Shown piece by piece: positions 53,669 through 64,000 of a stretch of 64,000 bases of DNA. The DNA is taken from NCBI GenBank assembly GCA_020975725.1, contig QXJR01000022.1:62001-126000 (forward strand), given 5' to 3'. The notes beneath the pieces are model-generated. The model did not search any database and was not told the origin of the DNA. It worked only from the letters and a program-made list of their open reading frames with translations. The DNA comes from Picocystis sp. L7 (taxonomy: Eukaryota; Chlorophyta; Picocystophyceae; Picocystales; Picocystaceae). The position numbers and the translations under genes were made by a program. The first letter of the stretch is position 1, and each line of letters starts with the position of its first letter.

Positions 53669-54990
53669 GGGACCAACTGGGACACGGTGGAGGCGGATGG
53701 GCCCCCAACCTCGCCCCTCCCCGCCCCAGGCCAATCCATACAACCTGGGACGAAGGGACACAACTGGCGCCCCGGGGCGAGGTCTTGGAGTGGAAGGAGC
53801 CACCCTCATGTACACCTGGAGAAAGAGGGAGGGTTCAGGTGGAACGCGACGCCAGGAGGATGTGCCCATGGCCGCGGATCTGGAAACGAGGAACAAACCA
53901 CGCCGTCGGTAGCGCGTAATTGCAAAACACACGTTGAGATTTGTCCCCAAGTGGGCAAGCATTCCATTCCTCGTACGGTCCTACCTATATGTCATCCAAT
54001 TAGCTCAACTGCATGGATGGGAGGCACAGGGATTCAATGTACCATCCTGTTTGGCAGGTCGACAACTGCATTGGTTTTCAAGCGAGTGTGAACCTATGGT
54101 GTCACCAATCCAGGCACAAAAGGGGTACAATTGCATCAGAATGTAGCATTGGAGGCTTCCCGAATTCTTCCAGAAACAAACGTCTCTAGTCGGATCATAG
54201 AATAGTATCGCACACATGTTGTAAAGCTTCCATCCCAGCACATCTATGGCAAATCTACAGCTAGAGACAAGGGGATACTCGAGGTCAACACTTGCATACT
54301 CATATTCCCTTTCAGAGCAGCGAGCAAGGCCCAAACTGCCTGAATTATCGCTTCTCTGATGTCCCTTGATCGTGTACATGAAGCATATGCTTAGAAAGAA
54401 ATGATCCAAGAGTGCTCGGAACATAAGCCATGAATTAGCTGAAATGGCCCACGTGGGAATTTCAAAGAAGCAAACCATGTTCTTTCCCTTAAAGGCAGGC
54501 AGCAACAATGATGGACCCTTGTTGATAAAAAGAAAACCAACGGATACAAGTTGATCGAGAAAATCTTTCGCTCACCAACAAAGTGGCGCTTCTGTTGTGC
54601 ATTGCGAACCATGATTCCCTACATTTGCCATCCTGTGAGGGGAGAAAAGCCGCCTAGTTTCCACACCCACCCCCTTACAAAAGCACAAACTTATGCAAAT
54701 GTATAGTTGAACCTGGACGTTGGCTGCGGATACATTGGAGCAAAGGTGCACACACTAGTTGTAGTAGCCTAGCACGATGTCATCTGCTGGCTTGTAATTC
54801 TAATCCTGACAAGTCCTCCACCTAAGATGTACGTGTGAACTCTGTGCAGGGCAGAAAAATACTGCCTGGAATATCAGTTATACGCTCCCTATTCAAACGC
54901 AGTCCTGTTCAAGAAACGAGCCTCAATGTTTGCAATGTCGAAGAGTCAATCGATGTAGATGCTTGGACTCCACAGGAAACAAAGTCATGC
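53669..54990. other. Gap between lipase copies 3 and 4
   Basis: 1.3 kb, AT-rich. A 167-codon minus frame (54005-54508) is hydrophobic and Cys-rich without any family resemblance and is not called. Confidence 0.45.
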
Positions 54991-57453
54991 TTAAACAGGA
55001 TATTCTGATGGTGTTTCAAAGTCAGCGGCAGGCTGGGGAATCGGGAGGTCGTTCTCCTCCCACCGGCTAGCTTTGCTTCTCTTCAACGGCCCACCCATGG
55101 TTTGCAACGCCCTCCTAACATTTGGACAGTCAGAAACAAGCTTTCCAAGGGCTTGCCTTGATTCAGCATACTGGTCACAAACTTTCAAAGTGGAATCTAA
55201 GTAGCTGTCTAGGAAGTGGTCAGACACTCTCTCCGTGAAGAAAAAATGCCGCAGCGAAACTTCAAGATCTGAGGGTCTAACTAATATGTCACCCTTGGAA
55301 TCCAGCATCACCCTCAGACCAGGATGCTTGTACAAGCCAAACAACTTCCCTGTAAAGTAGATCATGTCCACGTTGTTCACAACGTTCCACAAGTTTGGTA
55401 CTGCCCTCTCCAACTCCTTGGCTAAGTATTTGTTGCCGACCCTTGGCGCTCCAAACGTGTAGCACATGATCTGATCTGATGCCAATAATTCGTGACACCC
55501 CCGTGCTACCTCGTAGGCGCACAGAGTGGCCAAGGCTCCACCAAGACTATGCCCTGTAAACCTCACGTTGACCCTACCACTCCTTGCCACCACCAAAGAG
55601 TAAACCAAACGTACCACATCATCCCCCACATGGTTGGAAAGAAAGGAAAGGAGGAACCCGTAGTGAACCAGTGGCTTTTTCCACCATCGACTGATTATAT
55701 TTTTACCCTTGTTGGGCATGTTTGGGTGTCCTGTTCTCCACAGCATGATATCTGCAACGATGTTGGAGCGTTCCTGCGTCCCTCGAAAAGCCACCACAAT
55801 GTCCTGATCACTCCATGCCACAATGGCACGCACTTGGAGTTCTGGCTCATGGAAAATTTTGTGTTCATTGAGGTTGTACAAGTCCATGGCAGTTCGCAGC
55901 GTGCTGTCAAATTCGTCTTCTGGCACTTCTTCATCTAGATAGATGAGGGAAGAATACCACAGTAACTTTACCATAGTCTCAAACACAAAGACAGGCTGCC
56001 CATCCAGCGTTTGGTCTGGGCCGTACTCTACCTTCACATCCTTCGAGGCAGGATCCTGACACCAGAAAATCTCACTGCCAATATCACACTCAGTCCACAA
56101 GAACTTCATCAGGACACATTGTCGAAATCCATCGGAGCCTTCGTTATCAAGCCTCGGAGAACCCATGTATCCAAATGTAAACGACCATGCTGTCATAATT
56201 ATAGCATCGCCTAGAAAACCACTGAACATAGAAATTACGCGCCTACACCCACCCTTGTCTGCCCAAATGTTCAAAGCAATGACAACAAAAAGGACTATAT
56301 AGACCATGAAGGTGTGTAGAAAAAGTAAGCGCAAAGTAATATTCTTCCATCTGTGCTCTAACCAACTCGCGAGTTGGAGTCTCCTCCAGGCCAGCATCAC
56401 GTATAGCAGAAAAAGAGCAAAGTACAATGCAGTCACAACTCCAAGGGCAGTTTCTAGAGCGAGCATTTTGCCACCAGTTCCGCAATCCACAGGTTCACCT
56501 GCCCGCACAAACTGACAAATCTCTCTCCAGGAGATTCCAGCATCCCCATCTAGCTCAAAAATTCCAACCACGAACATGGCGATCAAGATACCGAGAACAG
56601 TGATGAAGAGTAGGAATCCTGGCACTCTCCTGATGAAAAAATCAGGTTTCTTCACAATCCTGTCCTTGTCTTTTCTGAGGATGTGCTGAAATGCAAGATC
56701 ATTGAATATGAACATGAATGTAGAGATCACCAACCAGTTGACAAAGACGACACTTGCAGAGACAACACTCGGACCAGTGCACTTGATGATTATAGAATCG
56801 ATAGCTCGCACAATGTAGGCCGCAAGTATAATCAGAGAGAGGATTTGAGCCAGCAAACCTATCCAAAACAGTTTTATTTGGTTCCTGCTCCAGCTCTTGT
56901 TTTGCAAACCACTCGCTCTTCTCCGTCGCAGCTGAAACATCATGGTGAGTATGAGGCCGATGATCAGCACTGATGCGATGGCCAAGTTTGCATATTCAAA
57001 CGCCAGGGTGGTGAACATTTCCTCTCCTCTCTTAGAGTTCAACACATGGAAGTAAATGGATGGTCCAATGCTCGCAGCGAATGCGATGTACACCAGTGTA
57101 ACGATCCTTGTGATTTCTTTGGGTGTCATGTACTCCAGTCTCAGCAGCACATTTTGTTCACCGCCAGGCAAGAATTCCTCATCTTTGGTGGCCAGGTCGG
57201 CCACGGATCGGTCCTGTTTTGCCCTCCTCAACACTTGTTCGTTCACATTCCTCTGTTTTTTCTTCCTTTTCTTTTTCTTCCAATTCAGTGCGGTTTCTGC
57301 TGCATCCACCACGGCCACGCCTGCTTCTTCCACGGCATCCACCAGCTTTCCCGCCACTCCTCTCTCTTGTGGCACGAATTTCGTCCTTCCATCTTTGTTG
57401 TCCTTCTTCCAACGGTCATGTTTCCCCCACACCCATGTCCACCCTTCTCTCAT
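54991..57453 (-). CDS. Membrane-anchored class 3 lipase, copy 4
   Basis: 820 residues, no intron. The start MREGWTWVWGKHDRWKKD leads into a Lys-rich stretch (WKKKKRKKKQRN), then LLRLEYMTPKEITRIVTL and about eight membrane segments ending FGYMGSPR. Lipase signatures are VVAFRGTQERSNI, GHSLGGALATLCAYE (nucleophile about 635), NNVDMIYFTG and VSDHFLDSYL. The C-terminus is longer than in copies 1 and 2 and basic then acidic. It is closest in sequence to copies 2 and 3, as expected for recent tandem duplication. The frame extends to 57516; ATG 57453 is chosen by comparison with the sister copies, but MGRRGERDP at 57516 is possible. Confidence 0.88.
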   Translation of the reverse strand: MREGWTWVWGKHDRWKKDNKDGRTKFVPQERGVAGKLVDAVEEAGVAVVDAAETALNWKKKKRKKKQRNVNEQVLRRAKQDRSVADLATKDEEFLPGGEQNVLLRLEYMTPKEITRIVTLVYIAFAASIGPSIYFHVLNSKRGEEMFTTLAFEYANLAIASVLIIGLILTMMFQLRRRRASGLQNKSWSRNQIKLFWIGLLAQILSLIILAAYIVRAIDSIIIKCTGPSVVSASVVFVNWLVISTFMFIFNDLAFQHILRKDKDRIVKKPDFFIRRVPGFLLFITVLGILIAMFVVGIFELDGDAGISWREICQFVRAGEPVDCGTGGKMLALETALGVVTALYFALFLLYVMLAWRRLQLASWLEHRWKNITLRLLFLHTFMVYIVLFVVIALNIWADKGGCRRVISMFSGFLGDAIIMTAWSFTFGYMGSPRLDNEGSDGFRQCVLMKFLWTECDIGSEIFWCQDPASKDVKVEYGPDQTLDGQPVFVFETMVKLLWYSSLIYLDEEVPEDEFDSTLRTAMDLYNLNEHKIFHEPELQVRAIVAWSDQDIVVAFRGTQERSNIVADIMLWRTGHPNMPNKGKNIISRWWKKPLVHYGFLLSFLSNHVGDDVVRLVYSLVVARSGRVNVRFTGHSLGGALATLCAYEVARGCHELLASDQIMCYTFGAPRVGNKYLAKELERAVPNLWNVVNNVDMIYFTGKLFGLYKHPGLRVMLDSKGDILVRPSDLEVSLRHFFFTERVSDHFLDSYLDSTLKVCDQYAESRQALGKLVSDCPNVRRALQTMGGPLKRSKASRWEENDLPIPQPAADFETPSEYPV

Positions 57454-58385
57454 GTTTCCAGCAGTCACAATGACGACCCTGGACCATCTGGGATCCCTTT
57501 CGCCCCGCCTCCCCAAAGGAAAGGGACCGGGATCGAACCGGACGGGCGGTCCCTTTCAGAACCGGAGATCGATCGGGTCGAATGGAACGATCCGGAACGG
57601 GTGCCTGGCGGACGATCGATGCCGCATCGGAGAGTTTCTTCTCCACGGTCGAGCAGGGATGGATGGCCTGCGCTTCCACGCCTTTCAAGGAAGCGGAGTG
57701 GAAGGAAACGTCCTGGAATGGATGGATGGATGGATGGATGGATGGGCGGCAGTGAATACGTTTGCAGCACAGGGAACAACAGTCGATCGCACCGTGCTCC
57801 AAGAAGACGGACGAACCCGTCTTTTCCCACCGCACCAGCCCCTTGCTTGCTTCTGAAACAACCGAAGAAGAAATGGTGGTTGGTCCTGGAAAGCGATGGG
57901 ATGGCCACCAAGGGTAGGACCCACTCCTCCACGCATCCGGAACGAGGGACGAAAGCCGTCGGAAATGTGTTCGGTTCGTAGAGGTCGAGGAGGTCGATCA
58001 TCGACGAGGATGCCACAGGAACACCCGGGAGAAACGGACGGAATCTAGCTCCTCTGCGGGGAAAGGGTTCTGGACCCCCAAGCGAAGCCGTTCAATACCA
58101 CAACTTCACAGGGATTTCCGTGTGGAGGAAACACGACACGCAGAGGCTTCCCTGCCCGCGATTTTTCCGAGGTGGTCGAGGGCTTTACTCGACGACACGT
58201 CCGTTTGGGTACACCAGATGTGCTACGCTTCAAGAAAAGTCCCATCCGAACAACACTATCAACAGAGGTCAAAACATGAGATGTGGACCCACGACGGCTT
58301 CCCCTTCCCATCCAACCCATGCACCCGAAAGTTTGCCCATGGAATGTGATTCCAAACACACCCACATGCACATTGCAAAGGAAAG
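57454..58385. other. Gap between lipase copy 4 and the transposon
   Basis: 0.9 kb. It contains GGATCGAACCGG/TTTCAGAACCGG motifs near 57530-57600 that resemble motifs upstream of other genes, and a GGAT microsatellite at about 57717-57745. No gene seen. Confidence 0.45.
57717..57745. repeat. GGAT microsatellite
   Basis: About seven GGAT units upstream of lipase copy 4. A shorter GGAT run at 14568-14580 lies inside the CNOT10-like coding region and encodes MDGWM. Confidence 0.9.
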
Positions 58386-61295
58386 TGTACGAAGGACCAT
58401 GTGTCCTATATATAGGACAATAAGGGGTTTATTGTCCTATATATAGGACAATCTTCGTGATTGGAGGACTTTTTTCAAAATCGCCCAATTTTAAACAAAG
58501 ATTTGATCAAAAGATACCCAAGACATGGCACATTCATGGCCCGGTTATCCGGTGGGCATGTTTAGTATCGATTTCGGAGGGAACGAGGGTTGACGTTACG
58601 ACCGAGGGTTTTTTGACGTGACAGCGCATGGTCCGATCGAAGCGGAGAAAGCCGCAGTTGCGTCAAAACGAGCTTGTTGGAGTGCGCGTTTGCATTCCAG
58701 CAAGAGAGTTTGGAGAGGAATGGGCCCGCCAGACGCATGGTGACGCGTGGAACTCCACGACGTATAGTGGTGAGGTGCTCCGTGTGGTGCGCCTCACCAC
58801 TAGAGAGCAAGAGGCGATCATTCGCTTTGACTCACCAGGCGCGGTGGTGGAGGAATGGTCGGCTACCGTTGAAACGGTAATGCGTTATAGAGTTGTGGAA
58901 CGGCTGGAGGAAGGAGAAGCGGTGCGCGCACCGCTAGATGAAGAACGCGGCGCGGAAGTGGAAGTTGGTGGGTTTGTGGGTGAAGGCGCACCAACCTCGG
59001 AGGTGTCGCCGGAGGAGGCCTTCCTCGACGTCCAGGAGTGCACGGCGCTCCACGAGGAAGGTCTAGACCCATTAGAAGACGGCGTGGAAGCCAATGGAAG
59101 CGTCGGAAACGAGTTTGGAGTGGTCTGGAGCGAGCAAGACGGAGAAGTGGCGGTGGACCCTCGTGCTGAAAGTGGAACGAGTACGAGGCTACGGGGACAT
59201 GCGTCGCCGTCGTCGTACTTACCGGAGCCGTTTCGCGAGACGGAAGCGTTGCAATTCTTTCTCAGATTCTTTCCATTTGAGTTGCTGACCGATTGGGCGA
59301 AGGAAATCACACGGCGCGGGCGCAGCAAGTACAGTAGGCCAGGTGATACGTTCCTCTCCTATGACAGGGATTGTACACCAGGTATGCTGCTAAGGGTGTT
59401 TGGCTGCTTCGTGTACATGCTTCTTTTTCCAGGACAGAGCGGGAACTCGTTTTGGCAGGTCGTGGACGTGGAGAAGGACCCATTGGCAGTTCAGTTTTGC
59501 TTGAGCAAGTACATTTCTAGGAGGGACTTCTTCAGGATATTGGAATTTTTTGCAGACAGCGTGCCCAAGTACGCAGGGGAACGACGAGCAAGGGAGGACA
59601 GCCCTGAGCAAGCAGGAGCTTGCAAGGGACCACGAGGCACCATGCATACTTTGCATGGTGATCCTCAATGGGAATTGCGTCGGTTTTGGGATGCATGGAA
59701 TGTCCATGCAACCAAACACTATACGCCCAGTTGGTTGGTGGTGGTGGACGAGTCAATGTTGAAATGGATGGGCAGGTATATGCCCTCACGGATGTTTCTT
59801 CGTAGAAAGCCGGATCCGTTAGGACGCGTGCTGAAAACTGTATGTGATGGGCTGACGGGTGTTTGTTTTCGTATGGAGCCCGTGGAGAATGCAGAATTGA
59901 TGAAGGGGAAGCAGTTTTATCCGGACTTTGGGACCACCACAGCTACTACCCTCCGGTTGATGGAACCTTTGTTTGGAAGTGGGCGTGTTTGTCTCGGCGA
60001 CAGTTGGTTTGGCTCAGTCAAAACGTGTTGTGCTCTCTTGGATCGTGGTTTATTTTCAGTTTTGAATGTGAAGACGGCGCATAGAGGCTTTCCAAGGGCG
60101 ACACTGGAGCGTTTGTTGGCGAGTGACCCTCATCAACGTGGGTTGACGGTTTGCGTTCCTGGCGAGGTGCATGCGGGAAGGACGAGGAGGAAGATCAAGG
60201 CAACCGCTCATCGTGGTCCAGCAGGTGTTCCATTGTGTTTGGTATCATCCTGTTTTACCACACAACCGGCAGGGACATTAAAATATATGGTGAAGCACCC
60301 CACGGACACCACACATCTATTGGCTAAAGAAATCCCAGTAGATGAAACGTCCCAGGTGTACAAATCAAGATACAGCATCGTTGATCAACACAACAAGTTA
60401 CGAACAGGTAGTGTTGCGTTCCACGACGTCTGGAAAACGCGCGACTTTCGAATCCGCGAAGTGAGCGAACTGATTGGGTTGGCCGAGGTCAACACGTTTT
60501 TGCTCATGCGTGCGAAAGGGCCAGGGCAAGTTCGTCAGAAGTACTGCAGGAAAGTTTTGGCGAAGGAGCTGCTGGAGAACGCGTGGATTATGGCAGATTT
60601 GGAGATGGAGAGGCAGCAGGCCCTTCGTCTCCGACCGTTACTTGCTGCGATGGCGGGCGAGGAGGGAGCAATTGGTCACCGTTTGGTTTCGCTGGAGGAG
60701 GTGATGAAGTATAATGGAGAAGGCACCGGCGCGAAAAAGATAATACAACGCCGGTGTGTGATGTGCGGGAAGAAAGCATCAGCAGCATGTCTGCTATGCC
60801 ATAGACCAAGCGAAGGCACAGTTGCCTACCTTTGTGGGCCGTACACTGGCCGCGAATGCGCGGCGCAGCACATGGCGGGGATACCCTCCCGACGTCGACG
60901 TCGGGTGTCGGGCGAGGACGTGCAGACGCTGCCAACGGCGCGCACGCGTCGAAGATCGAGGCATAGCCTCGAATAATGATAGAGTTTTATATTTGGCTCT
61001 TAAGCTTTCTTTTGAACCCGCTCACGCACCACGCGCTCGCACAAAGCCTACGTACGAAGCGCGCAAAAACGGTCGCTATTGCCCTATGGGTGACCGAAGG
61101 TCCGCACGTCGGGGGAGCTCGACGGCGACGTAGGGCATTTTTCGTCACGAGCGCTCGTGGAAAGTAGGATCTTGGAGTTGACTCGGCGTATATGGAAGCG
61201 CAAGTGCGTGCGCGCAATGTGCGCAAATCGGTAGCGCAAAAAGCGATTGTCCCAGATTGTCCTATATATAGGACAATGAGCTGGTCCTTCGTACA
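58386..61295 (+). mobile_element. piggyBac-like DNA transposon, apparently whole
   Basis: 2910 bp. The terminal inverted repeats are 14 bp, TGTACGAAGGACCA at the left and its complement at the right end (61282-61295). Both ends also carry a palindrome with arms TTGTCC around TATATATA: two copies on the left (58402-58419 and 58431-58452) and one on the right (61256-61277). The flanks are AAAG on both sides (58382-58385 and 61296-61299), a 4-bp target duplication, but not the TTAA usual for piggyBac. One uninterrupted transposase frame lies inside. Confidence 0.88.
58628..60976 (+). CDS. piggyBac-like transposase (DDE_Tnp_1_7)
   Basis: A 782-residue protein with no stop or frameshift. The N-terminal 200 residues are acidic and variable. 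The catalytic core follows: candidate aspartates are D374 in VVVDESMLKWMGRYMP, D458 in CLGDSWFGSVK and D586 in SIVDQHNKLRTG, in family order and spacing. A C-terminal cysteine-rich zinc-binding region (CVMCGKKASAACLLC, then YLCGPYTGREC) is as in piggyBac transposases, which use it to bind the ends. The last 30 residues are Arg-rich, probably a nuclear signal. ATG 58628 is 242 bp inside the element. The intact frame suggests recent activity or maintenance. Confidence 0.92.
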   Translation: MVRSKRRKPQLRQNELVGVRVCIPAREFGEEWARQTHGDAWNSTTYSGEVLRVVRLTTREQEAIIRFDSPGAVVEEWSATVETVMRYRVVERLEEGEAVRAPLDEERGAEVEVGGFVGEGAPTSEVSPEEAFLDVQECTALHEEGLDPLEDGVEANGSVGNEFGVVWSEQDGEVAVDPRAESGTSTRLRGHASPSSYLPEPFRETEALQFFLRFFPFELLTDWAKEITRRGRSKYSRPGDTFLSYDRDCTPGMLLRVFGCFVYMLLFPGQSGNSFWQVVDVEKDPLAVQFCLSKYISRRDFFRILEFFADSVPKYAGERRAREDSPEQAGACKGPRGTMHTLHGDPQWELRRFWDAWNVHATKHYTPSWLVVVDESMLKWMGRYMPSRMFLRRKPDPLGRVLKTVCDGLTGVCFRMEPVENAELMKGKQFYPDFGTTTATTLRLMEPLFGSGRVCLGDSWFGSVKTCCALLDRGLFSVLNVKTAHRGFPRATLERLLASDPHQRGLTVCVPGEVHAGRTRRKIKATAHRGPAGVPLCLVSSCFTTQPAGTLKYMVKHPTDTTHLLAKEIPVDETSQVYKSRYSIVDQHNKLRTGSVAFHDVWKTRDFRIREVSELIGLAEVNTFLLMRAKGPGQVRQKYCRKVLAKELLENAWIMADLEMERQQALRLRPLLAAMAGEEGAIGHRLVSLEEVMKYNGEGTGAKKIIQRRCVMCGKKASAACLLCHRPSEGTVAYLCGPYTGRECAAQHMAGIPSRRRRRVSGEDVQTLPTARTRRRSRHSLE

Positions 61296-64000
61296 AAAGG
61301 AGCAAGCGCGAATGGAAACAATGGAAGATAACAAGAATGACTAGACAAACGGGATTGAGCATGGTCATTCCTCCATCTCAATGGAAACCTTTCATCGCAA
61401 GGAAGTGCATCATGTGGGCGGGACTATGGAGCATGTCCAAGCAACGCGTGCCATCCTTTCTTCCATCCATGCTAAGGTGCACCGTTCGCGACAAAGATAC
61501 AATCGACTTGTGAACACATATAAAAAAGAGATCGGATAGACCAAGCCATGACCTACTTTGCGTGGATATGATGTAGAAGCCAACGTCTTCGTGGAAATGA
61601 CCTACTCAACTCCGTAGTGATTTCGTTGAGTGCCATATGAATGGAGAGAAGTGTCGGTGTTATCAACGCTAGGAGTATAGAAGTTCCATCCACTACAACG
61701 ATCTTGTGGAGTGACTATTCCATGTGCCGGTGTTCCATCACCAAAGAAAATCTTAGCTCATCTATTGACAAATGATGGTACAAGCACACTGAATCGCTGT
61801 GGTGGGAGAAAAACATGAAGATGTATAAAATTTTGCCCTCAAGGCCATTTAGTATAAGCTAGAGCATTGAGCACTTCGTTTTAAAAGTGACAACAATCTT
61901 TAATTATAACCCTACAATCATCATGAAGTGGAGGAAGATCAATGCCTCGAAAAGAATCGGTAAACAAAACCATGCAATTGCCAGAAGCATCCGAACAATC
62001 ATAACTTCTCACAAACTCAATTGTCGTTTTGCTTTCATTGCGAATGCGGACTAAGGAGTGTTGTGCAAAGAACATACTACTACAAGCTACCACGATTTCC
62101 CCCGTCTTCGCCACGATCACCAAACAATACATCATTGGTGAAACGTAAATTCTTTGAATAGCGTTTGGCCCATGTTGCACTTTTTTCATCACCTCCACAA
62201 ATTATTGATCTTGCAAACAACATGTAACTCATTCCCCTGCAATTAAGCTTCTCCGTTGGTTCATGTACACATTGAGGCGATTTAAACTTTGCAAAATGTG
62301 AATTATAGTTGCTAGAAGCACTAGCACGACTATGTGGACGAAGTCAAGCAAGGCATCTCATAAGCAATAATGTTAATCTAGAGCTGGATTAAACAATGCA
62401 AGGTGAAGGTCGTAGTTATCGAAGGCTATACGAAAAGATCAAATTGAGAAACGACGCAAGGCCAAAGTCCATAAGCGAGGCCGCTTTCTTAAGCAAAGAA
62501 GCCAAGATTATATGGTACAAAAAGTAGTTTTCATCATGCGACTATGTGAGCCCCACGACTATGGAGCCATTCATGCATTACTTTGCACATCCGCACATCC
62601 CATCACACCCAAACATGATTGACCTTTACGGACGGTCCACCTTGGAAAAAGCATCACTAGTCGTGTGGAACATACGAGAAGCACGGAATATGTGGTGTTT
62701 CGCAAAAGAATGTTGCACCACCTTTCAAGTGCATGAACACCTTTTTCGTCTTTAGGATTTGCTGATGATTTCTTTATACAAAGTATGCATCCCATGGAAT
62801 CGCGTACTACATTTACACTTCTTTTAGACCTAGGGCTCTTTCCATAGTCACGGTACAAAAGTCTATGAATATATCTTGCAAGTTATTTCCCTTCGCCAAT
62901 GTTCATAGATCGCGTAATGCTCGCTAAGACAATCAAGACGTGGGCTCATTAACATAAAAAGTATACCAAAACTCTAGTCTAGTAGATCCCATGAGAAGGA
63001 CGCATTAAAAAGCTTTGCTGGATGGGAACTCTGTAAATCCATCGATCAAGTGTTGCTATAAGAAATGCTTGTCGAGTTCCCCAAGACACTAGTCTTTGTC
63101 CTACTTCACAAACACCCTTGTCTTCACCTTCAAATTTTGTAAAATCTTTGCTTCTACTCCAGACGAGTGAAGTTACCTGTAAAACGAAAGATGACTTGTA
63201 TAGGTCACATGTCATAAGCATTTTCACATCAAAATTACATCTAACTTTTCCCTGAGATATGGAATGGAGCCTATCGCTTGTCGAAGATCACGTAGGGGTA
63301 GTACTAGCTACAAGCCAATCAAAACCAACAACTTGATCAAGGTTTTTGAAACTCATGTCTATCAACACAATTGATTAAAACCCTATCCTTCTCCCATGAA
63401 ACTCCTTGTAGTATTCTACGCCCACTGACTACCGAATACTTGATCCCAACCAACCACTTCCCACCAAATTCGCACATTGATTCATACAATGAATGCTTTT
63501 GCTTGTCATGAATTCTCAACGCCAAGGGCTTACAGAGTCCAACTCAATTCACGTGCGATCCACCTACCAACTAAGACACGTAAAAAGGAAAGTATAACAC
63601 GCCTTTGAGACCATGCGACTTTTTTATCATTCCTCGTCCAAGTCGGTCGCTCACATGTAGTGTGTGATGGTTGCAAGTTGAAATAGCTTTTGGCAACCGT
63701 GCATCACTCATGCTTGTTTTGTACGATCCTCGCATGGTTCTTTGAACGATGCCCCATACGCAACGTGCGACAAATTTTTGCGCAAGAGTCTACATTTCTA
63801 TGACGGGCAATTTGTTGCTCACTTGGGTGCGTCCTTCCCTCTAGGCACGTGTTCAAGTTCTGACTTCCTTTCAAAGTTGGATGCGTCTCCTTCTGCAAGG
63901 ATTGTTTGGAGTTGTGGCCATAACAACTTCGATATCCGTCTTCGAATCATCTATCAAGAGCCAATATTCTTTCTTTTGGGAATGCGTGTTTGATTCCTTG
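61296..64000. other. AT-rich gene-poor region to window end
   Basis: 2.7 kb with only short frames. The longest (minus, 61881-62198, 105 codons) resembles nothing I know. No repeats of note. Confidence 0.45.

Noticed and set aside
61881-62198. 105-codon minus-strand frame in the final AT-rich region
   Set aside because: No recognisable family, isolated, and no supporting neighbouring frames.

Overview
This is a nuclear segment from a plastid-bearing eukaryote, most likely a unicellular alga. A cytosolic ribosomal protein, a kinetochore protein, a tRNA exportin and a complex I subunit mark it as eukaryotic. A CYP97-type P450, DUF1997, DUF309 and ACT-repeat proteins with basic leaders point to a plastid. 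Most genes are single-exon. The few introns are short (85-118 bp), mostly near the 5' end, and mostly use GTGC donors. DZIP1-like and Tubby genes side by side suggest a lineage that has, or recently had, cilia, which argues weakly against a red alga. I cannot name the species.

Left compartment (about 1-38.4 kb), GC-richer, conserved single-copy genes. In order: KNL1/Spc7 (+), CYP97-like P450 (-), SLC35B-type transporter (+), DZIP1-like (+), Tubby (+), CNOT10-like (+), HNH nuclease (-), LpxD-like (+), aspartyl aminopeptidase (+), NDUFB3-like (+), DUF309 (-), exportin-T (+), ACT-repeat protein (+), DUF1997 (-), ribosomal protein uL6/RPL9 (+), Myb/SANT-like (-) and Hikeshi/OPI10 (-). Intergenic DNA is mostly 0.4-2 kb. 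Three promoter-side minisatellites lie just upstream of the transporter, of the ACT-repeat gene and between DUF1997 and RPL9. Two sequence motifs recur in gene upstream regions: ATCGAGATCTTT and clusters of GTTAA(C/T).

Right compartment (about 38.4-64 kb), AT-richer and gene-poor. It holds four tandem, same-strand paralogues, each an N-terminal multi-pass membrane region fused to a class 3 lipase domain. The most divergent copy has an intron the others lack. Downstream is an apparently whole piggyBac-like DNA transposon (2.9 kb) with inverted terminal repeats, internal palindromes and an unusual AAAG target duplication. A foldback element of about 243 bp lies at 39.3 kb. The remaining AT-rich stretches hold no gene I recognise.

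The genes do not form one pathway. The closest functional links are the adjacent cilium-type pair, the set of likely plastid proteins, and the lipase array, which is probably an expanded membrane-lipid signalling or remodelling family.
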